Of a stretch of DNA of 64,000 nucleotides, positions 19,226 through 26,160 are shown in pieces. The stretch lies in assembly GCA_029247315.1 (NCBI GenBank), contig JAQWLM010000017.1:13273-77272 (forward strand), read 5' to 3'. This DNA comes from AAA164-E04 sp014239995 (lineage in GTDB: Bacteria; Verrucomicrobiota; Verrucomicrobiia; Limisphaerales; AAA164-E04). The position numbers were made by a program, and so were the translations under genes. The notes under the pieces were generated by a model. The model made no database searches and was not told where the DNA came from. It saw only the letters and a list, made by a program, of their open reading frames with translations. Every line of letters starts with the position of its first letter. The first letter of the stretch is position 1.

Positions 19226-20794
19226 GTGAACAGCAAGCAACACGAAGACAAGCCTCAGATGTCCAGTTCAAAACTCGTTCCTTTTCTGTATCTCACAGCC
19301 GCCATCAACGGCGGGGTCATCCTGATTGTGGAAATCCTGGGCGCCAAGATGCTTTCCCCCTACTTCGGCACATCTCACTTTGTCTGGACGGCGCAAATCA
19401 CCGCAACATTGATCTCACTTGCCTGCGGCTACTATTACGGAGGCTGGATGGCAGACAAGCAGCCCAACCTGAAACGCCTGTTCTACTGCATGCTCGGGGC
19501 GGCCCTTTACCTGGCATTTGCAACCCTTGCCATGGAACCCGTTGCCTATTTTTTTCTGAAATACAAGTTGGCTCTTGGATCCATTTTAATGGCCTTGTTT
19601 CTATTTTTCCCACCACTCACACTTTTGGCCGTCACCATTCCATTTCTGGCACGCATCACGACACAAAACACCGAAACCATCGGAGTCCAGGTAGGAAGGC
19701 TTTCAGCTATCAGCACCCTGGGAAGCGTGCTCGGAACCCTGCTCATCAGCTATGTCATGATCCCCTTGTGGCCGAACACATACACCATGCTCCTGGTCGT
19801 TGGGTTGGAAGTCGTCATGGTGGCCGTCTATTTTATTTTTTTCAGCAAACAGTCCAAACAACTCGGCATCGTGCTGCCTTCCATTTTTTTGGGAGCCTTG
19901 CTGTGCTTTTTTTCCGCGTTCAACGAATCCGCCAGGCGCCCCGGTATTGGCAAGGAACTGTTTCACAGAAACTCAAATTTTGGCCTGATGCAGGTCGTGG
20001 ATGACAAGGGGGGTACGGTTCGCTATTACCTGAACGATTACCTGACACAAAACATCTACGACCCCTCGCTGGAGAAAAGCCTGACCGTCTTCACTTACAT
20101 GCTGCATGGATTGACCCATGCCTATCACATGTCACCAGACAAAGTGCTCTCCATCGGACTGGGCGTGGGTATCGTGCCCATGCAATTGTCCAAAGAGGGA
20201 AGTCAGGTGGATGTAGTCGAGATCAATCCCGGTGTTGTAGAGGTCGGCGAAAAATTTTTCGGGCTTGATACCTCTCAATTCAATCTGCACCTCGAGGATG
20301 GTCGGTATTTCCTGAATGCCTCCAGTGAACAATATGATGTCATCATTCTGGATGCTTTTCTTGGTGATTCATCCCCATCTCATCTCATGACACACGAGTG
20401 TTTCCAAAGCATGGCAGAACGCATGGGGGAGACGTCCGTTTTAATTATCAACGCCTTCGGACACTTTGACCCCGGAGAGGATTTTTTCATGGCTTCCCTG
20501 AATAAAACCCTCCGAAGCGTATTTAGATCGGTCAAGATACACGACGGCACCCGTGGCAATGTTTTTTTCGTGGCGTCCCGTCGTGCTCAACTTCAACCGT
20601 ATCGTTCCATGGACATGAGCAACGTTCACCCATTGCTCACATCCCAAGTGGAAATCGCCTGGAAAAATAGAATCGAGGCAAATCCTGAGAGTGGGATTGT
20701 TCTGACCGATGATTATAATCCTGTCGAGTACTACGATGCAAAGGTGCGTGAGGAGATCCGCTTGAATTTCGCCATGGGAATGCGGAGTAAATGA
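19226..20794 (+). CDS. membrane protein with C-terminal spermidine synthase-like domain
   Basis: 522 aa. The N-terminal ~230 residues hold about six to seven hydrophobic segments (NGGVILIVEILGAKMLSPYFG, ATLISLACGYYYGGWMAD, LALGSILMALFLFFPPLTLL, LVVGLEVVMVAVYFIFF), as in the family of fused membrane/polyamine-synthase-like proteins. The C-terminal ~290 residues carry the SAM-binding fold: VLSIGLGVGIVPMQL, VDVVEINPGVVEVGEKFF, LHLEDGRYFL and YDVIILDAFLGDSSPSHLMT. The aspartates of the catalytic region suggest aminopropyltransferase ancestry, but no activity is proven for membrane-fused versions. Start at GTG 19226 is the longest; ATG 19259 is also possible. Neither has a strong Shine-Dalgarno. 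Confidence 0.85.
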   Translation: MNSKQHEDKPQMSSSKLVPFLYLTAAINGGVILIVEILGAKMLSPYFGTSHFVWTAQITATLISLACGYYYGGWMADKQPNLKRLFYCMLGAALYLAFATLAMEPVAYFFLKYKLALGSILMALFLFFPPLTLLAVTIPFLARITTQNTETIGVQVGRLSAISTLGSVLGTLLISYVMIPLWPNTYTMLLVVGLEVVMVAVYFIFFSKQSKQLGIVLPSIFLGALLCFFSAFNESARRPGIGKELFHRNSNFGLMQVVDDKGGTVRYYLNDYLTQNIYDPSLEKSLTVFTYMLHGLTHAYHMSPDKVLSIGLGVGIVPMQLSKEGSQVDVVEINPGVVEVGEKFFGLDTSQFNLHLEDGRYFLNASSEQYDVIILDAFLGDSSPSHLMTHECFQSMAERMGETSVLIINAFGHFDPGEDFFMASLNKTLRSVFRSVKIHDGTRGNVFFVASRRAQLQPYRSMDMSNVHPLLTSQVEIAWKNRIEANPESGIVLTDDYNPVEYYDAKVREEIRLNFAMGMRSK

Positions 20795-20916
20795 ACGACG
20801 CATCGATCGCTTTTTTGGTATTTGCAGCAACCGGCAGCTGTGGCTTTGATTTTGAGTTTCAGAAAAAAACCCCAGGGCAAGGCTGCATCATGGGAAAATC
20901 ACTTTAGGATGTGGAT

Positions 20917-21414
20917 ATGAGCGTGGAAGCATGGCTTGGTTTATTGCTCGCGGAGCTGGTCATGATGGTGGGAGCCTTTGGAAGCTTGCTGCCATTCATC
21001 CCCAGCACGCCCTTGGTGTTCCTGGCCGCTCTCGGTCACAAGCTCTATTTCGGGGATGAAAGTGTCAGCATGATGGTCATGGTCATGCTTGGGTGTGCCA
21101 CCCTTCTCTCACTGGTCGTTGATCATGCAGCGGGCCTGATTGGGGCACGCAAGCTGGGAGCCACCTGGCGGGGTGTCCTCGGCGCAGTGATAGGCGGCGG
21201 CATCGGTATTTTCATAGGCCCATGGGGCATCCTGATCGGCCCATTCGCAGGGGCACTGGCCCTGGAACTCTCCGGAGGACGAGGTCTCGGCGAAGCATCC
21301 AAGGCGGGTGCAGGGGCGCTACTGGGCGTAATGGCAGGTACATTGGGAAAATTCGCCTGTGCGCTCGGAATGGCTGGATTATTCGCTGGAAACCTGATCA
21401 TACGTTCCTGGTAA
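20917..21414 (+). CDS. DUF456 family membrane protein
   Basis: 165 aa from ATG 20917, preceded by AGGA at a good distance; GTG at 20911 is an alternative. It is strongly hydrophobic and Gly-rich with about five segments. Family features are GAFGSLLPFIPSTPLVFLAAL, the VDHAAGLIGARKLGATWRGVLGA stretch (in pieces) and repeated glycine motifs GGGIGIFIGPWGILIGPFAGAL (in pieces). DUF456 proteins are small inner-membrane proteins of unknown function. It lies between the spermidine-synthase-like gene and infC on the same strand. Confidence 0.88.
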   Translation: MSVEAWLGLLLAELVMMVGAFGSLLPFIPSTPLVFLAALGHKLYFGDESVSMMVMVMLGCATLLSLVVDHAAGLIGARKLGATWRGVLGAVIGGGIGIFIGPWGILIGPFAGALALELSGGRGLGEASKAGAGALLGVMAGTLGKFACALGMAGLFAGNLIIRSW

Positions 21415-21566
21415 TTCCACCCAAGCTCTCATGCAAAAGCCCGCCGAGACGCAAAACCCACCCAAACAACAAGAAGTTTCACTATGGATTAAGGCTTGAA
21501 CCTCAATGGTATATTTGAAAGTATCAATCACCCACTGGCAGGGGACTGTGCCATGAGACATTAATT

Positions 21567-21580
21567 AGGAGAGAGTTATT
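21567..21580 (+). promoter_or_regulatory. infC ribosome binding site and AUU start codon
   Basis: AGGAGAG at 21567-21573 is one of the clearest Shine-Dalgarno sequences in the window and is followed after a short spacer by ATT at 21578-21580. Reading from ATT gives a basic stretch, KGKKRFFRRPPRD, that joins in frame to the conserved IF3 N-terminal domain. The first in-frame ATG is 42 nt further on, has no Shine-Dalgarno sequence (upstream bases are GC-rich CCGCCGCGCGAC) and would remove this basic stretch. AUU is the known start of infC in Escherichia coli, where IF3 discriminates against it and so represses its own synthesis. Confidence 0.85.
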
Positions 21581-22243
21581 AAAGGTAAAAAACGATTTTT
21601 CAGAAGGCCGCCGCGCGACATGACCCGCGTCAACCACCGTATCCGAGCCCGTGAGGTCAGGATCGTGAATGGTGATAAAAACCTTGTCATGGAAACGCGA
21701 GCAGCCATCAAGCTGGCGAAAGAGGCCGGAATGGATCTCGTTGAGATCGCCGGTAAGGCCACTCCCCCGGTATGCAGGATCATCGAGTACGGCAAGTATA
21801 AATACGAACAGTCCAAGAAGAAGAAGGCTGCCGACTCCCACAAACAGAAGACCAAGGAAATCCAGCTGCGCATTGCCATCGACGAGCATGATTACGGCAT
21901 CAAGTTGGCGCGTGCAGAGCGATTTCTAGGACAGGGAGATAAACTGTTGGTCCAATTGAGATTCCGTGGACGGGAAAACGCCCACCGCAACCTTGGTTTC
22001 GATATGATGAACAAGGTATGTGATGATCTGGGGACCATGGGGAAAGTAGACGTAAGACCCAACCTGCGCGGTCGCAGAATTTCCATGACCCTGTCTCCCC
22101 TTGCCAAGGAACAACAGGAACCTCAGTTTGATAAACACCTGCAACATCTCTCAGAAGAGGCCTTGGCCAATGACGAGGGTGACGTGGATGATCATCCTGA
22201 GGAACCACATGAGGACATGGTTGAAGAAACCAGCCAGGATTGA
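21578..22243 (+). CDS. infC: translation initiation factor IF-3
   Basis: 221 aa from an ATT start codon. IF3 binds the 30S subunit and proofreads start-codon and initiator tRNA choice. The N-domain is VNHRIRAREVRIV with AGMDLVEIAGKATPPVCRIIEYGKYKYE (in pieces); the lysine-rich linker leads to the C-domain KEIQLRIAIDEHDYGIKLARA and VDVRPNLRGRRISMTLSPL. The protein is longer than the ~180 aa norm because of an acidic tail of ~35 residues (DEGDVDDHPEEPHEDM) after the C-domain. infC is usually followed by rpmI and rplT; here it is followed by purSQL instead. Starting at ATG 21620 would give 207 aa. Confidence 0.95.
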   Translation: MKGKKRFFRRPPRDMTRVNHRIRAREVRIVNGDKNLVMETRAAIKLAKEAGMDLVEIAGKATPPVCRIIEYGKYKYEQSKKKKAADSHKQKTKEIQLRIAIDEHDYGIKLARAERFLGQGDKLLVQLRFRGRENAHRNLGFDMMNKVCDDLGTMGKVDVRPNLRGRRISMTLSPLAKEQQEPQFDKHLQHLSEEALANDEGDVDDHPEEPHEDMVEETSQD

Positions 22244-22283
22244 TTCCTGCCGGATAAGTGCAACCCATCTAACCCGAAACGGC

Positions 22284-22391
22284 ATGCATTCGCGGCTTAA
22301 TCTCCCGCCAATCCACCGCATTCCCATGGTGACACCTATCTGGCCTGCGATGGAAAAAAAACTGGCAGAGCACCGTCGCAAGGGCGCATGA
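22284..22391 (+). CDS. possible small protein, 35 aa
   Basis: A 35-codon frame sits in the 176 nt between infC and purS. The product is basic and Pro-rich (HSRLNLPPIHRIPMVTPIWP, then a helix AMEKKLAEHRRKGA). No family is recognised and there is no strong Shine-Dalgarno sequence. A second mini-frame (22388-22423, 11 codons) overlaps its stop and in turn overlaps the purS start by ATGA, so a coupled leader is possible. Coding status is uncertain. Confidence 0.25.
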   Translation: MHSRLNLPPIHRIPMVTPIWPAMEKKLAEHRRKGA

Positions 22392-22419
22392 TGAAGTTAC
22401 TCAGGATGATTCAACACAG

Positions 22420-22659
22420 ATGAAGGCCAAAATAATCATTACTCCCAAGAAGGCTGTGCTCGATCCCCAGGGCAAGGCCGTTCTCAACGCCCTTGAACAC
22501 ATGGGCTACGACGGCATTGAGGATGTTCATGTCGGTAGATTCCTGGAACTTGAACTTTGCGGGGACAAGGCGTCAATGGAATCCAAAATCGAGGAGGCTT
22601 GCCACCGGCTATTGTCAAACCCGGTCATCGAGGACTATCGCGTGGAGTGGGAGGAATGA
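22420..22659 (+). CDS. purS: phosphoribosylformylglycinamidine synthase subunit PurS
   Basis: 79 aa, the standard PurS size. It is the small scaffold subunit that joins PurQ and PurL into the three-part FGAM synthase of the fourth purine biosynthesis step. Diagnostic sequence: KAKIIITPKKAVLDPQGKAVLNAL (in pieces), MGYDGIEDVHVGRFLELEL, ACHRLLSNPVIEDYRVEWEE. purQ follows after 70 nt and purL after it, giving the typical purS-purQ-purL order. No purine riboswitch or PurR-type operator was seen upstream. Confidence 0.95.
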   Translation: MKAKIIITPKKAVLDPQGKAVLNALEHMGYDGIEDVHVGRFLELELCGDKASMESKIEEACHRLLSNPVIEDYRVEWEE

Positions 22660-22729
22660 TCCCGAAAGCTTGGGGCACGCACCTCTTGCTATCCATCCCC
22701 TGAAAGATTCTCAATGAAATCAAAAGTTT

Positions 22730-23497
22730 ATGACCCAACCTGGTGACGAAGCGATTCAAGACCTGGAAAACCGCGGGGGAGATTTGAAACAATTCACCTT
22801 CGGCATACTCCAGTTTCCCGGTTCAAACAGTGATCAGGACTGCATTGATGCCGTAGAAGTCATGGGGCACAAGGCTCGCTACGTCTGGCACAAGGAGGAA
22901 AGCCTGGGACATCTGGACGCGGTACTGGTGCCGGGCGGTTTCTCATACGGCGATTACCTGCGGGCAGGTGCGATCGCCCGTTTCAGCCCAGTCATGAAGG
23001 CGGTGTCTGACTTTGCGGCTGAAGGTGGTCTGGTGCTGGGCATCTGTAACGGATTTCAAATCCTTTGTGAAGCAGGCTTGCTACCGGGTGCCTTGATCCG
23101 CAACCGCTCCCTTCAATTTCGATCCGAGTTCGTGCATCTGAGCACCCGGAACACTCAAACCCCATTTACAAGCGCCATCCCGGAAAGCCATTTGATGCGG
23201 GTACCCATCGCCCACGGAGAAGGTTGCTACTTCGCAGATGAAACCACCCTGGAGGAAATTGAAGCCAACCATCAGATCCTATGGCAATACACCACCTCGG
23301 AAGGAAACCAGGAGGATCATGCAAATCCAAACGGTTCAGTAAAGCACATCGCAGGAGTGTGCAATAAACATCAGAATGTTGCAGCTTTGATGCCGCACCC
23401 GGAACGAGCCTGCCAGGACATCATTGGCAGCAAGGATGGAAGGTGGATTTTCATGAGCCTTATAGACCATCTGAACAGAGTTGTCTCGACGGAGTGA
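22730..23497 (+). CDS. purQ: phosphoribosylformylglycinamidine synthase subunit PurQ
   Basis: 255 aa. This is the class I glutamine amidotransferase that supplies ammonia to PurL. Hallmarks are FGILQFPGSNSDQD, VPGGFSYGDYLRAGAIAR, the nucleophile Cys near residue 106 in GICNGFQILCEAGLLPG, and the catalytic His-x-Glu in MPHPERA near the C-terminus. There are ~22 residues before the usual start of the family (FTFGILQFPGSN), so translation might begin later, but only a TTG is available there. It sits between purS and purL (48 nt before the purL ATG). Confidence 0.95.
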   Translation: MTQPGDEAIQDLENRGGDLKQFTFGILQFPGSNSDQDCIDAVEVMGHKARYVWHKEESLGHLDAVLVPGGFSYGDYLRAGAIARFSPVMKAVSDFAAEGGLVLGICNGFQILCEAGLLPGALIRNRSLQFRSEFVHLSTRNTQTPFTSAIPESHLMRVPIAHGEGCYFADETTLEEIEANHQILWQYTTSEGNQEDHANPNGSVKHIAGVCNKHQNVAALMPHPERACQDIIGSKDGRWIFMSLIDHLNRVVSTE

Positions 23498-23545
23498 CAA
23501 GGTCTTGCCCCCGTTGAAACGAATCGTTTGATATTTCAGCAGACC

Positions 23546-25864
23546 ATGCCCGAACAAAAAATCACCCCCGAGTTAATCCGTCAGCACAACCTAACGGAGG
23601 AAGAATACAGTCTCATCCTCAAGCAAATTGGGCGCGAACCCAACATCACTGAACTTGGCATCTTTTCAGTGATGTGGAGTGAACACTGCTCTTACAAGAA
23701 TACGCGTCCGCTGCTGAAGGGGTTTCCAACACGCACACCGGAGGTTCTGGTGGCTGCCGGAGAGGAGAATGCCGGAATCATCGATATCGGCGATGGACTG
23801 GCGGTTGCATTCAAAATCGAGTCACACAACCATCCCAGTGCCGTGGAACCTTTTCAGGGGGCAGCCACGGGTGTCGGAGGCATTATTCGGGATATTTTCA
23901 CCATGGGCGCACGCCCGATTTGCGCGGCTAATTCCCTGCGCTTTGGCAACCTTGACTCAGCAGAAGTAAGGCGTCTGTTTCGTGGCGTGGTCGCCGGGAT
24001 CGGTCACTATGGCAACTGCTTCGGCATTCCAACGGTCGCTGGAGAGGTTTATTTTGACGAAAGCTACGAGGGAAACCCATTGGTAAACGCATTTTGCCTG
24101 GGTGTGTTACGTCATGAACAAATCGCCAGAGGAGCCGCCAAGGGCACAGGGAACCCGGTATTCTATGTGGGGCCAGCCACGGGACGGGATGGGCTCGCCG
24201 GTGCCGCGTTCGCCTCCCAAGACCTCACCGAAGAGTCCGCGGAGCAGCAGCGTGGTGCGGTTCAGGTAGGAGACCCGTTCATGGAAAAACTCTGCATGGA
24301 GGCCTGTCTGGAACTGCTGGCCACCGGGGTGGTGGCAGGCATACAGGACATGGGAGCTGCTGGTTTAACCTGTTCCACCTGTGAAACGGCAGCACGCGGA
24401 GGCACCGGCATTGAAATTGAACTGGACAAGGTACCTCAGCGCGGACCTGGCATGACTCCATACGAAATCATGCTCAGTGAATCACAGGAGCGCATGCTGA
24501 TCATCGTCCACAAGGGAAAGGAAAACGAGGTTAAGCGCATCTTTGACAAATGGGATCTGCCGTGGGCGGAAATTGGCGTTGTGACAGACACGGGCCAAAT
24601 GGTCGTGAAGCATCACGGGGAGGTGGTAGCCGACCTGCCTGCAGCTAAATTGGCAGATGAGGCCCCCGTCTATCAACGTGCATCCAAAGAACCTTCTTAC
24701 CTGAGTGAAACGCGCCAGTTCGACCTCGCTACCATCGCCGACACCCAGGATCCGATTGCTGATCTTCAAGCCCTGCTCTCGACTCCAACCATAGCATCCA
24801 AGAACTGGGTTTTCCGACAATATGATTCTACCGTACGCAACGGGACAGTGGTTCAACCAGGATCCGATGCGGCAGTGCTTCGGGTCAAATCTGACTCCCT
24901 GCCACTCTTACCCGAGAGCGCACCCAATCGCCACCAAGCTGTGCAGGACAAATACCTTGCCATATCGGTGGATGGAAACGGAGCCTATGTTTATCTGGAT
25001 CCCTACGAGGGTGGAAAGACCGCCGTCGCCGAGGCAGCCCGGAACCTCGCCTGCTCAGGGGCTGTTCCTTTGGGCACAACAGACAATCTGAACTTCGGAA
25101 ATCCACACAATCCAGAATTGTTCTGGCAGCTGAAGGAAGCTGTCCGAGGTCTGGCGGATGCCTGTCGACATTTTGAAGCACCCGTCACCGGAGGCAATGT
25201 CAGCCTTTACAACCAGAATCCAAAGGGAGCCATTGACCCTACCCCGACGGTTGCCATGGTGGGGCTTATCGAGGACCCTGCACAGATCACCACACAATGG
25301 TTCAAGGAACAAGGGGATGTTATTCTGCTCCTTGGGGCCCTGGTTGATCAAGCTGATCCCTATCAGGGATTGGGCGGATCTGCGTATCTGAAGCTACGCC
25401 ATGACCTCAAACAAGGACTCCCGCCCAGATGTGATCTGGTGAGGGAAAAACAGTTGCACGATGCCCTGCGAGGTTGGATTTCACAGGGAATCATTCGAAG
25501 TGCACATGACTGCAGTGAAGGTGGCTTAGCTGTGGCATTGGCCGAATGCTGTATTTCCAATGAACGAGCACGCCATACCTCGGAGCTCACAGGAGCAAAC
25601 ATTGTCCTCAAAACCCCAGCTCAGGTTCGCACGGATGCACTCCTCTTTGGGGAAACCCAGGGACGCATCATTGTCTCCATACCGCCATCCCACGAGACAA
25701 AAATCCTTGGGCAGGCAGCGATTCTAGGGTTACCCGCCGAAAAGATAGGGACGGTGGGAGGCAAAAACCTGAGCTTGAAGGTCGATGAAGGGATCTTTGA
25801 GTGGGACCTCGATACCCTGCATGACGGTTGGTTCAACTGCATCAACCGGATCATGGAGTCATGA
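23546..25864 (+). CDS. purL: phosphoribosylformylglycinamidine synthase subunit PurL
   Basis: 772 aa from ATG 23546 (the frame opens at TTG 23528). This is the small, Bacillus-type PurL that works with separate PurS and PurQ, consistent with its neighbours. It uses ATP and ammonia to convert FGAR to FGAM. Motifs: FSVMWSEHCSYKNTRPLLKGFP (in pieces) with the catalytic His, IESHNHPSAVEPFQGAATGVGG (in pieces), GAAGLTCSTCETAARGGTG, GTTDNLNFGNPHNPELFWQ and SAHDCSEGGLAVALAECC. The gene ends just before a strong inverted repeat. Confidence 0.96.
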   Translation: MPEQKITPELIRQHNLTEEEYSLILKQIGREPNITELGIFSVMWSEHCSYKNTRPLLKGFPTRTPEVLVAAGEENAGIIDIGDGLAVAFKIESHNHPSAVEPFQGAATGVGGIIRDIFTMGARPICAANSLRFGNLDSAEVRRLFRGVVAGIGHYGNCFGIPTVAGEVYFDESYEGNPLVNAFCLGVLRHEQIARGAAKGTGNPVFYVGPATGRDGLAGAAFASQDLTEESAEQQRGAVQVGDPFMEKLCMEACLELLATGVVAGIQDMGAAGLTCSTCETAARGGTGIEIELDKVPQRGPGMTPYEIMLSESQERMLIIVHKGKENEVKRIFDKWDLPWAEIGVVTDTGQMVVKHHGEVVADLPAAKLADEAPVYQRASKEPSYLSETRQFDLATIADTQDPIADLQALLSTPTIASKNWVFRQYDSTVRNGTVVQPGSDAAVLRVKSDSLPLLPESAPNRHQAVQDKYLAISVDGNGAYVYLDPYEGGKTAVAEAARNLACSGAVPLGTTDNLNFGNPHNPELFWQLKEAVRGLADACRHFEAPVTGGNVSLYNQNPKGAIDPTPTVAMVGLIEDPAQITTQWFKEQGDVILLLGALVDQADPYQGLGGSAYLKLRHDLKQGLPPRCDLVREKQLHDALRGWISQGIIRSAHDCSEGGLAVALAECCISNERARHTSELTGANIVLKTPAQVRTDALLFGETQGRIIVSIPPSHETKILGQAAILGLPAEKIGTVGGKNLSLKVDEGIFEWDLDTLHDGWFNCINRIMES

Positions 25865-25875
25865 TTGAAAAACAA

Positions 25876-25921
25876 AGCGGGTTTTGGTGTACACACGGTT
25901 GTTAAAACACCAAAACCCGCT
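25876..25921. terminator. 15-bp perfect inverted repeat after purL
   Basis: AGCGGGTTTTGGTGT (25876-25890) and its exact reverse complement ACACCAAAACCCGCT (25907-25921) enclose a 16 nt loop. It starts 11 nt after the purL stop. On the plus strand no T-run follows; on the minus strand the hairpin is followed by TTTGTTTTTC, a better intrinsic-terminator tail. It lies between convergent purL and polA and probably insulates both. Confidence 0.7.
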
Positions 25922-26111
25922 GTCTTCGCACTCACGAAGACGACAGGTTTTTAGCGATTTCCAGGCCAATTTCAAAGCGAAAAGTCAAAAAATAATATTT
26001 CCCGACTCTACCGCCGAAGGACTTCATACGTTTTCACCACTCAAAAACAACATAAGTTAAACAATTACAGCTTGTTACGGAATAGATTAGACAGAGCGCA
26101 CAGACAAGAAA

Positions 26112-26136
26112 GCACAGACTTCAAAGAAGTCTGTGC
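26112..26136 (-). terminator. polA terminator hairpin
   Basis: Perfect 11-bp stem with a 3 nt loop, GCACAGACTTC-aaa-GAAGTCTGTGC, beginning 24 nt past the polA stop. In the minus-strand direction it is followed by TTTCTTGTCTG, a short T-rich tail, so it is a reasonable intrinsic terminator for polA. Confidence 0.7.
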
Positions 26137-26160
26137 CAATGGACAAATGGGTAAGCAAAC

